From positions 29,196,734 to 29,260,733 of the forward strand of contig OY288259.1 of assembly GCA_958450325.1 (NCBI GenBank): 64,000 nucleotides of DNA, given 5' to 3'. The translations under genes and the position numbers were made by a program. The DNA comes from Agrostemma githago. Taxonomy: Eukaryota > Streptophyta > Magnoliopsida > Caryophyllales > Caryophyllaceae. Below are positions 24,401-38,512 of the stretch, piece by piece. The notes below the pieces were generated by a model, which was not told where the DNA came from, did no database searches, and saw only the letters and a list, made by a program, of their open reading frames with translations. Position 1 is the first letter of the stretch, and every line of letters starts with the position of its first letter.

Positions 24401-24951
24401 GTTTACGGTTTAATGTGATAAAATGAAACATATTAATAAAACATAGTTAAATTGTGACAAGAAGCTTTGTCGGTCCAAAATATAAGGAAAAGGTCTCAAA
24501 TGATTTATAAGTTGATAAAAAGAATAATCGTAAAATAGTTAAAGGCATTTCAAGGTAATTCGAGTAAACCTGGCGTAAGAAAATAATTATTCGCGAAGCT
24601 TCGTAATAAAATTATTAACGACTAAATACTTGTAAATAAAAATATTTACTAGTTGAAAATTTTATATAAACGTATTCAAACATTTTTAGGAAAAGGAATA
24701 ACTTAAATCCTAGTTTAAAAACGTCAATTCGAATAGAAATAGAATTCCTCGCGGAAAATTAATTAGTTTACGATGAAAATCGAATAAATAGGTTTAAAAG
24801 AATTAAAATCCTTTAAAATAAAAATAAATATCATTGGTCTCGAAAATAAAAATAAAGCTTGGAAAAATAATGAAACATAAGGCCGAAATAGAGTTATGAC
24901 GAAGTCATAGCGGAAAGGATAAAAGCGCTAGGAAAAATAGCGGGTGTTACA
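21449..24951 (-). mobile_element. LARD LTR C, 3503 bp
   Basis: A complete LTR with the polypurine tract at 24952-24963 and hairpin at 24971-24988. It shares diagnostic variants with the flanks of LTR D (AGAGATGATT, AAAGTTCAG, CCTGGCGTAAG) but not with the middle of D. Confidence 0.9.
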
Positions 24952-27900
24952 ATCCTCCCCACTAAAAGAAAGTTTCGTCCTCGAAACTGAGAATAAGCAG
25001 AAAGGAATCTAGATTAACTCAGTCGAAAAGAGGAGAATACTTATTTTGCATTAAAAAAAATTGGTTTAAAAGAAAATTTTACAACTTTCAAAGAGATACA
25101 AAATCGATGGCGAATATTTATTCCAAGAGGAATTGAGCTAAGCTACCCGAAGTTTAAAACCTTCTAAATTAATGAAACCATAGAGTAAAGTTATTTGATA
25201 AAATAACATTGTTGAATAACATTTGTAAACGAACTCGGAGGAGAATACCGAAAACACGTTCAAAACAAAACGTTTTGATTAAGAAACTCGACAATATTTT
25301 GTTTTAAGACAAAAAAAAAATTATTTTTGAGAAAGCAAATTTTCTAGTTAGTAAAATTAAATCTGTCATTAGACGTTTTTCAATGACAGGTTCAAAAGTC
25401 CACCAACAACAAAACGAAAACTGATTTCAAAATGTTAAAATTTTGAAAATGTTATCAAAGTAATTATGAAAGTTTTCAAATATGTTATCAAACATGAACA
25501 TAAAACAATTTCGACAATGTTAAAACGTTTTGCATACTAATCCAATAGTAATTTAAGTATTTGAAAACTTGAAAGTCTTCATAAAACTTCGATCGCTTGA
25601 AAATAAAAATTTAAACAATTTTGAAATAATTTTAAATAAATTACTAAGGCATTTTGAAATAGAAGTAAATATAAATATCAACCAAAGATAAAATAAAAGT
25701 GAAGTATAATTTTTTTTTTTTTTAAATTATAATTCAAAAATGTTAAATTTCACGATATCCGAAAAGTTTAAGTAAGTCAACTTTATACAAAACGGGTAAT
25801 TTCATAATTAGGAATTATAACTCAAAATGTTAAAATTTTACGAAAACCCATAATTTTTTTTTAAACTAGTCAATTTTTTTTTATAAAATAGGGAGTTCAA
25901 AAAAATGATTAACGGGTAAATAGAACAAGGATAAATAAATTAAAAATAAGAGCTTTCAAAATCGACAAAGGTTGAAGGGATTAGCAGCAGATGGGGGTAA
26001 CAGAATTCAAGAGAAGCAGAAAGGAAGGCGGAGTTCAGAGTAAAAAAAAGAGCTCGCAAGGATTACAGAAGCAATTAACCATCTCGAGATTCCAAGCACG
26101 ACTCCCACAAACATGGGTTCCTAATTGGCCCATCAACTAACGCTAAGACCAATATCGGTACAGGGTGGTCCTACTTAATCTACAACCTCCAAATTTATCG
26201 ACTGCCATAGCCTCCAAAATTAAGTCTTACATACTTATATATTCCTTTAATTAGTATGAAAAAGAACCCTTAAATGATTTAGACTAATCCATTAATTAAT
26301 ATTCCGACGGTCATCAAAACATACCCAAACTCGTAATCACTAAGGCTCATAAATTCAAAGCTCATAAGGTCTGAACTCGAGGTATACTTCAAATTTCTCG
26401 ATTAAGGAACACTAAATAAAAATCCATCAGTTAACAATGTTCGGACACGAAAACCTCAAAAGTGATCATCAGCACATTCTTAACATCATCAATAGACAAA
26501 GGTTAGGAAAGTACGCCAAACCCTAAACACACTCAGCCTGACAATTAACGCCAGATACTCACATTTTCAAATACGTCATTCAGCTAAGGTTTATGAGAAT
26601 TCCATCAAATTTCATATCGTAACAGTGAAACCACTAAAATATTTATTAACTCAACGAAGCCACAATCTCGGTGGTCTAAGGGTTCTGAACTATAAATCCA
26701 TCAAGATGATTGATATTAAGTATTCCTCAAAATTACGCGATAAAGCCAACCTTTAATTGAGCAATATGTTTTCTTCTTCAAGGCTAATAATGATCTGCCC
26801 AAACTTAGGTCATTCAACTCTAAGGTTTGTAGGTTACAACCTTACATCAACGCTCTGGGATCTAATCCATAAGAAACAAGGTTTAATCTATGTCAACCAA
26901 AATTTACTAAACATTAATGAGGACCTGAAATGGTACCAAAACACTTAGGCTAACATCTTAATCAATGATTTATGATCCCAAAATTCCACGATTAGTCCAT
27001 TAAGTCAACATTAGGTAGGAAACCCAAGTAATATTGTTATTTACACTTAACTAGGTTCTATGTTGGGTATTAGGTATCCATCAGACAGAATAAACTTTAT
27101 TCTTACTACTCCAAAAGATATTCAACTCTAAGTACTCCAAAATAATCAAAGTAATCTATAACCCAAGGTTTAGTGTCTAAAGTAACAACCTAATTCCATT
27201 AATCAACTAATACCATTCAACTCAATCCTCAAAAATTTCATACTTGCTTAGAAGATAGGGTAGACTCACAATCCTCAAATCAAGTAACAAGCTAAGGGTT
27301 TACTAAATCTCAAACATCTATACTTCGAAAAGATTCACAAGACAGAATTTGGTCTAACCAAGGAATCTCAAGAGGGAGATGGTAAAGTAGGAGAATAGAA
27401 CATGGATTCACCAAGCGAATAATGATGAGAATATATAAGAGAAGAATTGGAAAAGGCAGAAGCAGGAAGAAAAGAATCAATGATTCAAGATGATGAAGAC
27501 CTATAACGAGAAGGGAAAGTTCGGACCTCTAAGGTTCACGAGGGAACCAAAAGGATTACTTCATCTTCTTGCAAAGGAACGAGCACGCAAGTCTTGGGTC
27601 GCTCGATCTGGATCGACTGCAACATCGTGGAACATGAATCTACTCTTGATCATCTAACCTGTAGCTTGAGCAAACTAAATCGGAGCTGAGAAGTCACCTT
27701 CGACATTTTTCTTGGAGCACCAAATTGTCCACTCGAGTCAGCAGGCGTTGAGAGTTCTAAGCAGGTCTTGTCCCGATCTGGAGCAGCATCATGACAGCAT
27801 CTTGTTCATTCGTCTTCCTCCAGACAAAAGCAACAAATATTCAATGCTAATCATTGAGTTACAAGAACATATAAACCTAACAGTTAAGTCCTTATTTTGT

Positions 27901-28005
27901 TTCTACCCATCTCTAATAATATTTTATTTACTGTTTAAATAATTTACTGGTATTTTCCCTAATTTCAGGTGTAAGCGTTGGGAGCAGTGATGCTCTGATA
28001 CCAAC
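24952..28005 (-). mobile_element. LARD internal region between LTRs C and D, 3054 bp
   Basis: The only complete internal region besides A-B that carries no insertion. It has polypurine tract and hairpin at the left, primer site at 27992-28003, and no domain-bearing frame. This unit is the best reference copy. Confidence 0.87.
27992..28003 (-). other. Primer-binding site, initiator Met-tRNA type (unit D)
   Basis: The minus strand reads TGGTATCAGAGC, two bases from LTR D. Confidence 0.9.
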
Positions 28006-31000
28006 TGTAATCCCCTAGAAATTCTAACGCGATACAGTGGCGGAAACACTGTAGAGTCGGGATTAAAACACACTGTAACTATGTCTTAGTAAATTAAATT
28101 GGTAAAGTCAAACGTATGCCATACATAAAAGTGGCTAAAATTTAAAACAATCCATAAAAAGGTTAAACAATCCATAAGACATAATTATTAAAAAGATCAA
28201 GCAGGATCCAAGACTGCTCGTTAGCCCACACCCACCAGAAACAAACACGTATACCTGCCATGTTAAAACATAACAACCACAATCAGTGGGGAGCAACGTC
28301 AACGTTCTCCCAGCCGTATAACAGGATTTTAAAACTGTACTTACTACTATAGAAAATTAATAAAAATGGAAAACAGTAAAACATCATATTAAAATAAGTT
28401 TTCGGCACAAAACCAAAATATTAAAATGGGTTACCGATGAAACATAAAAATATTTGCCAACCTGCAAACCAATTTATATCGATAATAAATAAAATAATCA
28501 AAATGGCGTTATGGATAGGATTAATGTAGAATCTAGACTTTCACTAGGACAATACTAAAATCTAGTTTCGAGAACTTAGTCAAAACAATTCAGACTTTGA
28601 TCTCTAACTAGGCAACTTAACTGTAACAGGACTGCGTGCAGCGAGCTCCTGGCTTAAGTAGTGCACACCGTCCTGGATACAAACCATATCCAGTTCAACC
28701 CGACGCGACTTACACGATGCGATATCTATGTTTAAGGTAAACATACACTCTCCTGAACACAAACCATGCTCAGTTCAATGACCAATGTGTCGCAACATAG
28801 ACACACCAGCTTTATAGTTGATGGCAAAACGTACAGCCCAGACTATATTACTCGAAACCCACACTTTTCCTTATTCCACAACTCCAAAACCAGCCATTAT
28901 CGATATTTAAAAGATGTATTCAATAATATAAACAATAAGAGAACAAAAGGAAAAATGATCACTTTCCAAAAGAGGAAACTTTCTATTTTAGGAAACTCCT
29001 ATTTTTAGAAACTTACTAAAAATAGCATCGTATCAAAATAGCAAAATATTAGTTAAACTAATACAACATTTTTAGTAAACGATATAGATTTATAAAGCTA
29101 GTAATTTCGGCCTTGATGATATTAATTCTTAAAACGAGAACTTTTGCGTTAGTGAAATTATTGAAACGTCATACAAGTGTTTATAAAATGATTTAGAAAT
29201 GTCTTCAACATTTTAAATACTACTAATTAGGTTGTTTCCAAAATCTACAAAACTAAAATTCCCTAATTATTATTAGTTTCGACAATACGATTATAAATAG
29301 GATTTTACGGCAAATGTCAAATAAAATCTTTTAACGTCTTTTATTTAATTAAACCATTGAATATATTTAGAATATGTTAAGAGATGATTTAACTCTTAAA
29401 GTTCAGATTTAAATACTTTCAAAATTGCTGGAAAAATAATTCTTTTAGGTAAGACGAAGAATTTTAACGATAAAGCACAATTTGTCCGAAAATCAATAAT
29501 TATTAATTAAAGACTTTAATAAATAGTACAAAAATTACGTAAAATAGTTAAAACATAATTATGGACATTCTGTCCAAAAATAAAATTTTCCAGAATCCTA
29601 AAACTCGGTTTTTAAAGCGTTTTCTCGTTAATCGTCTAATCTCGACAATAACGATTAATAAAAATAGTAATTACCAAACGATTTAAATATTAATATCCAA
29701 AAATTATTATTAAACTTAAAAGTCATGATTTTCCAGAATATAAATTTTTTAGATTTTTCCAAAATTCCAGATTCAACAAATCCCAACAAAACCGTCATTT
29801 AAACCCGTTTTCACAATTAACGATTTCATTAATAAACTTATCGTTCCTAACATTTTATTAAGGCACTAAAAATCATAAAAATATATGAAATCATCAGAAT
29901 CACAAATTTTTCAGGATTTAAACCAAAGACCAGAATTCGAGAATTTAAACAACAAACACGGTTTTAACGATAAACGATGATTTAAAGTGATTAATTAATT
30001 CATCCACTTAACAATTCCGAAAAATTATGAACGAATTCATAAAATTCTATTTCATCAGAAACTTTCACCACGTCAAAAATCAGATTAAAATAAAATGTTT
30101 AGGTACTAGAACTAAAAATCGGCTTTTAATCGTTTTTGTCCGTAAACGGTAATAATTCAGTAATCGATATTTAAAATATCAAAAAAATCTTAAATTATTA
30201 TAAATCATCAAAAATATCAATTTTACAGAATATAAACATATATTACATGTTTAGGCCGAATATTATGATTTTACAAATTACTATAACAATTTAATCGTTA
30301 ATCTCGAAAAAGCGATAAAAATACCGAAACATGCAAATTTTCAACTTTTAAAAATTTCCCAGATTTGGTGACATACATATATTGTCAAAATAAAACGTAA
30401 AAATATATACATGCAAATACACAATTAAAATCATGAAATACCGTGTAACATCGACGTTACCTCTACTCCAAGTCTGAATCGATTATATACTCGTCGGCCT
30501 CGGGATCGTCCGCAAATCCTTCCAAACACGAAAATCATGGCAGAAAAATACCATGAGAAACTTAACAAGAATCAAGGTAAATAATGATCGAAAACGACGT
30601 CGATTATTACCTTAACGAAGGAATCGGAAAGAGGATTAATATGACGATAAAAACGATTCGATTGAGACTCAATGGAGCAAAAATCAGGCTGGAATAGGGG
30701 AGGGAGTACTCGGCCAAGAAGGAAAAAAAGGATGATGAATATGTTGTAGTAATTTTTTTGTTAATGCACAAAATGAATGTAGAGTAGATTAAAGGAGAAG
30801 GAGGTTACTACACTTAAAGAGCATAAATGATAGTAAAATAGTTGAAGAATCCTAAGTGCATCTAGACAAATATGGCTAGTCAAAGGGATAAGAAGAGGAG
30901 TAGGAAGAGCTTGAGTAGTAAAGCCTCAATTCAATGAAAAGAAAAGAATCCTATGTTTACGGTTTAATGTGATAAAATGAAACGTATTAATAAAACATAG

Positions 31001-31505
31001 TTAAATTGTGACAAGAAGCTTTGTCGGTCCAAAATATAAGGAAAAGGTCTCAAATGATTTATAAGTTGATAAAAAGTATAATCGTAAAATAGTTAAAGGC
31101 ATTTCAAGGTAATTCGAGTAAACCTGGCGTAAGAAAATAATTATTCGCGAAGCTTCGTAATAAAATTATTAACGACTAAATACTTGTAAATAAAAATATT
31201 TACTTGTTGAAAATTTTATATAAACGTATTCAAACATTTTTAGGAAAAGGAATAACTTAAATCCTAGTTTAAAAACGTCAATTCGAATAGAAATAGAATT
31301 CCTCGCGGAAAATTAATTAGTTTACGATGAAAATCGAATAAATAGGTTTAAAAGAACTAAAATCCTTTAAAATAAAAATAAATATCATTGGACTCGAAAA
31401 TAAAAATAAAGCTTGGAAAAATAATGAAACATAAGGCCGAAATAGAGTTATGACGAAGTCATAGCGGAAAGGATAAAAGCGCTAGGAAAAATAGCGGGTG
31501 TTACA
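28006..31505 (-). mobile_element. LARD LTR D, 3500 bp, mosaic
   Basis: A complete LTR followed by the polypurine tract at 31506-31517 and hairpin at 31525-31542. Its variants are C-like at both ends and like E/A in the middle (about 29490-29790), as described under findings. Confidence 0.9.
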
Positions 31506-32068
31506 ATCCTCCCCACTAAAAGAAAGTTTCGTCCTCGAAACTGAGAATAAGCAGAAAGGAATCTAGATTAACTCAGTCGAAAAGAGAAGAATTCTTATTT
31601 TGCATTAAAAAAAATTGGTTTAAAAGAAAATTTTACAACTTTCAAAGAGATACAAAATCGATGGCAAATATTTATTCCAAGAGGAATTGAGCTAAGCTAC
31701 CCGAAGTTTAAAACCTTCTAAATTAATGAAACCGTAGAGTAAAGTTATTTGATAAAATAACATTGTTGAATAACATTTGTAAACGAACTCGGAAGAGAAT
31801 ACCGAAAACACGTTCAAAACAAAACATTTTGATTAAGAAACTCGACAATATTTTGTTTTAAGACAAAACAAAAATTATTTTTGAGAAAGCAAATTTTGTA
31901 GTTAGTAAAATTAAATCTGTCGTTAGACGTTTTTCAATGACAGGTTCAAAAGTCCACCAACAACAAAACGAGAACTGATTTCAAAATGTTAAAATTTTGA
32001 AAATGTTATCAAAGTAATTATGAAAGTTTTCAAATATGTTATCAAACATGAACATAAAACAATTTCGA
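31506..32068 (-). mobile_element. LARD internal region D-E, left part
   Basis: It starts at the polypurine tract and stops at the LINE insertion. Its last 13 bases (32056-32068) are the LINE target duplication. Confidence 0.87.
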
Positions 32069-32070
32069 AT

Positions 32071-32604
32071 ATGACTGAGGTCAAGATTGGACAATTGCTA
32101 CCTGCAATGGTTCAGTTTTTGGATGAAAAGGGGACTTTGACATCCATCCAAATCGAATATGACTGGAAGCCAGTGACTTGTTCGAACTGTAGGAGGATGG
32201 GTCATGAGAAAGTTGACTGCAAGGGGCTATCAAAGGCTACAGTAATATCAAAACCAGAGAAATTCGTTTGGAGACCAAAGAATGCTGCTAATCCAGCAGC
32301 TGACAAAGGTAAGAATGTTATACCAGTAGCTGCTAACAATCCTAAGCCGGTTCCACCAGTTAATCCGATTTTAATTACTTCTACGGGGATTGAACCACCT
32401 TCTAAGGTAATTAACTACTCTGGTAGCCCGCGTTTATATAATGAAGAAGAATTTCCTTCATTGAGCAACTTAGGCCATATCAGGAAAAGACAGCAAGGAT
32501 TGAAAGAAGGACAGCTAAAAGAAAAGGATGGGGGTACATACCCTGTTCACGGGAATACTGTCGCAAAGGAGGGGGAGGTTTCTTTTAACCTTAATTCTCC
32601 ATGA
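32071..32604 (+). pseudogene. LINE ORF1 C-terminal part (CCHC nucleic-acid-binding protein)
   Basis: About 177 residues remain. A zinc knuckle, CSNCRRMGHEKVDC, follows a stretch matching the region just before the knuckle in plant LINE ORF1 proteins, which usually carry an upstream DUF4283-type domain. That domain is missing here because of 5' truncation. A low-complexity Pro/Lys/Asn tail follows. ORF1 proteins bind LINE RNA. The stop TGA at 32602 overlaps the ORF2 ATG at 32601 as ATGA, a layout compatible with termination-reinitiation. Confidence 0.85.
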
Positions 32605-35600
32605 ACTTAGGCTATTGGAACGTTAGAGGTCTTAATAAAGTGAAGAAGCAATTGGAGGTAAATAAGCTTCTTCTTAGTTGGAAAGTTGGTTTTTTTTGCA
32701 TTATTAGAAACCAAAATAAAGGCTACGCATCAGCATAGAATTAGAAATTCTATTTTTAACAGTTGGAGGGTTATTACCAATAATCATATGAATGAAAGAG
32801 GTCGTATTTGGGTTCTTTGGGATCATCAAAAGTGTGAGGTTTATCCGCATCTGTATACCGATCAACTCATTCACTGTCAAGTGAAAGACTTGAGTTCGGG
32901 GAGTGTGTTTTGGGTCACTATGGTTTACGATTTTAACGAGTTGTTTAAAAGAGAGTCTCTTTGGAGCGATCTGAAACGACTGTCTGCTAGCATCAGTATT
33001 CCATGGCTTGTGGGAGGTGATTTCAACTGTGTATTGACATCTGAAGAGAGATTGGGTGGGGGTTTTACTTTGGCTGAAGCAGAACCTTTTTGGGATTGCA
33101 TTTCAGTTTGCTCTCTGATTGATTGTCCCGCCCTAGGGGCTTATTATACTTGAAATAACAAACAAAAACCTGAGGACAGAGTATACAGTAGACTGGATCG
33201 ATGTTTGATAAATCAAGAATGGATGGATCAAAAGGAGGGCTATAAGGCACATTTCTTACCTAAGGGCCTATTTGATCATTGTCCGTGTCTTATCAAGAGA
33301 AATGAGGAACAGTCCAATAATAAACGAGCTTTCAAGTATTATAATATGTGGAGCAAGGCGGAAGGGTTTGATAAGCTAGTAGCAGATGATTGGCAGGCTA
33401 ATATTCATGGCACTAAACAGTATTGCCTCGTGAAAAAGTTGCAGCGACTTAAGAGTACACTCAAGCATCTGAATAAATCACGGTTCTCAGATATTGAAAG
33501 CAGAGCAGGTATCGCACAGGTCAAACTCATTGAACTGCAGCGAGAATTAATTCGCAGACCTGCTGACCTGGGTTTGAGGAGCAAGAAAGGATCGCTCATG
33601 AAGAATTCCAGTTCCTTAGCACTGCGCAATCTGAATATCTACATCAAAAGACTAAAAGTCTATGGATCAAGGAAGGAGACCAAAATAATGCCTACTTTCA
33701 TGGTGCTCTAAAGACCAGGAGAGCTTCTAATGTGGTTCATCAGATAAGGGATGAGAGTGGGAAGATTTATGAGAATCAGGAAGGGATACAGTTTGCTTTT
33801 CTGGAATATTATCAAAGGCTCCTTGGCTCACAAAATGCTACTACTGCTGTCAAACGGAGGATTATTGACCAAGGCCAGGTATGTACTTCTCACCATCACG
33901 ATATACTCAATCGGCCGGTATCGAAGGATGAAATGAAGCAGGCCATTTTCGGAATTCCTGATGATAAGTCCCCGGGGCCGGACGGGTACTCCAGTAAATT
34001 TTTCAAGGATTCGTGGCACATTGTGGGTGATGATGTTGTAGCAGCGATTGAGGATGTGTTTAATTCGGGTTGTTTACTTAAACAACTCAATACTACCTCG
34101 GTCACCCTGATTCCTAAGACTGATAGACCCTCGTCAGTGACCCAATTTAGACCGATTGCTTGCTGCAATGTGATCTATAAGGCGATTTCTAAGATTTTGT
34201 GTACGAGATTAGCTACTGTTCTTCCTGACATTGTCTCTCCTGCCCGGGGAGGATTCATTAAAGGGAGAAGCATTATTGAAAACATCTTGATCTGCCAGGA
34301 CCTAATCAGACAGTACAACAGGAAAAGTGTCTCCCCCCAATGTATGTTCAAAATTGACATACAAAAGGCGTATGACACGGTAGAGTGGGGCTTCGTCAGT
34401 CAAATGTTGACTCAGCTTAATTTTTCTCAGAGGTTCAGAGATTTGGTCATGCAATGTGTCACTACAGCAACATATACTTTGAGCCTGAATGGGAACTGCT
34501 TTGGCTTTTTTCCGGGTAAGCGAGGACTCAGACAAGGTGACCCAATTTCCCTTCTCCTATTCACTATTTGTATGAATTATCTTACTCGACTTCTGAAATA
34601 TACAACTAGCAACATGCAGTTCAGATTTCACCCGTTATGCAAGGAACTACGTTTAACGAATCTTATGTTTGCGGATGATCTACTCTTGTTCTCAAAAGGT
34701 GATGTTAATTCCATAATGGTTCTTTTGCGAACGTTCTCGACTTTTTCGGACTCATCTGGACTACGTATGAGTAAGGGGAAGTCAAGTGTTTACTTTAATG
34801 GAGTTACGGAGGCTTTGAAGGCAGACATCATCAAAGTTTCTGGTTGCTCTGAAGGTAAACTCCCTTTTCGTTATTTGGGAGTCCCCATCAAAACAACTAG
34901 ACTTACACTGCTTGATTGCCAACCGATTGTTAATAAGATTGTGGAGAGAATTAGGAGACTATGCAGGTCGATTAATTCTGATTAAGAGTGTTCTTTCTAC
35001 CCTTCACAATTACTGGGCCTCTATCTTTATCTTTCCCTCAGCAGTAATGAAACAGATAGATAATATCTGTAGAAATTTTCTGTGGGATGGATCTGCTGAT
35101 TACCATCGGGTGCCGCTTGTGTCTTGGGAAAAAATTTGCGTTCCTTATAGGGAGGGGGGCCTGAACTTAACTCAAAATGCGATTTGGAATAAAGCTGCAA
35201 TTGGGAAAATGGCGTGGTGGATTACTAGTAAGCAAGATAGACTATGGGTTCGTTGGATTCATCAAGTCTATCTAAAAGGAAAAAATTGGGAGGATTATAA
35301 TCCTGCCATGGACTCTTGTTGGTACTGGAATTTTTTTTGCCAAAGTCGTGACTTATTGAATCAGGTGCTCGGCAGTGACGGATTGAGGACGCGGTATATG
35401 AATGGATACTCCATTTCGAATGCTTACAGTTGGCTGAGGAATAAACGGGAGCCTGTGGACTGGTGTGCTGCTGTGTGGTCCAGGTGGTCTGTGCCGAAAC
35501 ACAGGTTGATAGCGTGGCTAATAAAACGAGGGGGATTGAACCTAAAAGACAAGCTGTACAGTATTGGAATAGTCGAATATGATAGATGCTTATGCTGCGG

Positions 35601-35961
35601 ATTGAGTGCTGAAACAACGCACCACCTGCTGATTTCCTGTGATTATGCAAAAAAAGTCCTGAATGCTATATGTGGAAAGTTACCGAGTTCTCACAAGATT
35701 GAGATGGGGGACGACTGGAAAAAGAAAATGAGAGGAACCAAGCTACAAAGAGCTATAAAGAATGGACTAATCAACTCGCTCTCTTACCATATCTGGATGC
35801 AAAGGTATTCTGTGAGGGTTGAAGGCTCTCTTACTCATCCTGAGAAGTTGGCTAATCAAATTAGTAAGGAGTTTTATGTGTTTTGCAAAAGCAAATGTAA
35901 CCAAAAGTTTAGTAACAAGGATAACAACTTCATTACTAGCTTCCTAGAGCAATTGATGTAA
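32601..35961 (+). pseudogene. LINE ORF2 (endonuclease, reverse transcriptase), broken
   Basis: The protein would nick target DNA and copy LINE RNA. Visible parts: endonuclease with WNVRGLN at the start, LLETK and GGDFNCVL; reverse transcriptase (about 33900-34750) with SPGPDGYSSKFFK, FKIDIQKAYDTVEW, RQGDP and FADDLLLF; and a C-terminal zf-RVT-type region with PKHRLIAWL and CLCCG...HHLLISCDYA. Four lesions break it: a shift in the T8 run near 32690, an in-frame TGA at 33151-33153, a shift near 33575 and a small deletion-type shift near 34955. It cannot make a functional enzyme. Confidence 0.92.
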
Positions 35962-36003
35962 TTATCATTCTTTTATATATAACACTTACCTTTCCCAAAA
36001 AAA

Positions 36004-38512
36004 AAAACAATTTCGACAATGTTAAAACGTTTTGCATACTAATCTAATAGTAATTTAAGTATTTGAAAACTTGAAAGTCTTCATAAAACTTCGATCGCTT
36101 GAAAATAAAAATTTAAACAATTTTGAAATAATTTTAAATAAATTATTAAGGCATTTTGAAATAGAAGTAAATATAAATATCAACCAAAGATAAAATAAAA
36201 GTGAAGTATAATTTTTATTTTTTTTAAAAATTATAATTCAAAAATGTTAAATTTCACGATATCCGAAAAGTTTAAGTTAGTCAACTTTATACAAAACGGG
36301 TAATTTCATAATTAGGAATTATAACTCAAAATGTTAAAATTTTACGAAAACCCATAATTTTTTTTTTTAAACTGGTCAATTTTTTTTTATAAAATAGAGA
36401 GTTCAAAAAAATGATTAACGGGTAAATAGAACAAGGATAAATAAATTAAAAATAAGAGCTTTCAAAATCGACAAAGGTTGAAGGGATTAGCAGCAGATGG
36501 GGGTAACAGAATTCAAGAGAAACAGAAAGGAAGGCGGAGTTCAGAGTAAAAAAAAAGAGCTCGCAAGGATAATAGAAGCAATTAACCATCTCGAGATTCC
36601 TAGCACGACTCCCACAAACATGGGTTCCTAATTGGCCCATCAACTAACGCTAAGACCAATATCGGTACAGGGTGGTCCTACTTAATCTACAACCTCCAAA
36701 TTTATCGACTGCCATAGCCTCTAAAATTAAGTCTTACATACTTATATATTCCTTCAATTAGTATGAAAAAGAACCCACAAATGATTTAGACTAATCCATT
36801 AATTAATATTCCGACGGTCATCAAAACATACCCAAACTCGTAATCACTAAGGCTCATAAATTCAAAGCTCATAAGGTCTGAACTCGAGGTATACTTCAAA
36901 TTTCTCGATTAAGGAACACTAAATAAAAATCCATCAATTAACAATGTTCGGACACGAAAACCTCAAAAGTAATCATCAACACATTCTTAACATCATCAAT
37001 AGACAAAGGTTAGGAAAGTACGCCAAACCCTAAACACACTCAGCCTGACAATTAACGCCAGATACTCACATTTTCAAATACGTCATTCAACTAAGGTTTA
37101 TGAGAATTCCATCAAATTTCATATCGTAACAGTGAAACCACTAAAATATTTATTAACTCAACGAAGCCACAAGCTCGGTGGTCTAAGGGTTCTGAACTAT
37201 AAATCCATCAAGATGATTGATATTAAGTATTCCTCAAAATTACGCGATAAAGCCAACCTTGAATTGAGCAATATGTTTTCTTCTTCAAGGCTAATAATGA
37301 TCTGCCCAAACTTAGGTCATTCAACTCTAAGGTTTGTAGGTTACAACCTTACATCAACGCTCTGCGATCTAATCCATAAGAAACAAGGTTTAATCTATGT
37401 CAACCAAAATTTACTAAACATTAATGAGGACCTGAAATGGTACCAAAACACTTAGGCTAACATCTTAATCAATGATTTATGATCCCAAAATTCCACGATT
37501 AGTCCATTAAGTCAACATTAGGTAGGAAACCCAAGTAATATTGTTATTTACACTTAACTAGGTTCTATGTTGGGTATTAGGTATCCATCAGACAAAATAA
37601 ACTTTATTCTTACTACTCCAAAAGATATTCAACTCTAAGTACTCCAAAATAATCAAAGTAATCTATAACCCAAGGTTTAGTGTCTAAAGTAACAACCTAA
37701 TTCCATTAATCAACTAATACCATTCAACTCAATCCTCAAAAATTTCTTACTTGCTTCGAAGATAGGGTAGACTCACATTCCTCAAATCAAGTAACAAGCT
37801 AAGGGTTTACTAAATCTCAAACATCTATACTTCGAAAAGATTCACAAGACAGAATTTGGTCTAACCAAGGAATCTCAAGAGGGAGATGGTAAAGTAGGAG
37901 AATAGAACATGGATTCACCAAGCGAATAATGATGAGAATATATAAGAGAAGAATTGGAAAAGGCAGAAGCAGGAAGAAAAGAATCAATGATTCAAGATGA
38001 TGAAGACCTATAACGAGAAGGGAAAGTTCGGACCTCTAAGGTTCACGAGGGAACCAAAAGGATTACTTCATCTTCTTGCAAAGGAACGAGCACGCAAGTC
38101 TTGGGTCGCTCGATCTGGATCGACTGCAACATCGTGGAACATGAATCTACTCTTGATCATCTAACCTGTAGCTTGAGCAAACTAAATCGAAGCTGAGAAG
38201 TCACATTCGACATTTTTCTTGGAGCACCAAATTGTCCACTCGAGTCAGCAGGCGTTGAGAGTTCTAAGCAGGTCTTGTCCCGATCTGGAGCAGCATCATG
38301 ACAGCATCTTGTTCATTTGTCTTCCTCCAGACAAAAGCAACAAATATTCAATGCTAATCATTGAGTTACAAGAACATATAAACCTAACAGTTAAGTCCTT
38401 ATTTTGTTTCTACCCATCTCTAATAATATTTTATTTACTGTTTAAATAATTTACTGGTATTTTCCCTAATTTCAGGTGTAAGCGTTGGGAGCAGTGATGC
38501 TCTGATACCAAC
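36004..38512 (-). mobile_element. LARD internal region D-E, right part
   Basis: It resumes after the LINE (first bases shared with the poly(A) and duplication) and ends at the primer site and LTR E. Without the LINE, the D-E step is 6.56 kb. Confidence 0.87.
38499..38510 (-). other. Primer-binding site, initiator Met-tRNA type (unit E)
   Basis: The minus strand reads TGGTATCAGAGC, two bases from LTR E, the outermost 5' LTR of the array. Confidence 0.9.

Larger units (their letters stand above)
32069..36007 (+). mobile_element. 5'-truncated L1-type LINE
   Basis: Non-LTR retrotransposon of about 3.9 kb ending in an 11-base poly(A). It is flanked by the 13-bp duplication AAAACAATTTCGA (32056-32068 and 36004-36016; the As overlap the tail). 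Other units have one uninterrupted copy of this site (near 25500). The first ORF starts in mid-protein, so the 5' end is lost, as is common for target-primed reverse transcription. ORF2 is broken, so the copy is dead. Confidence 0.92.
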
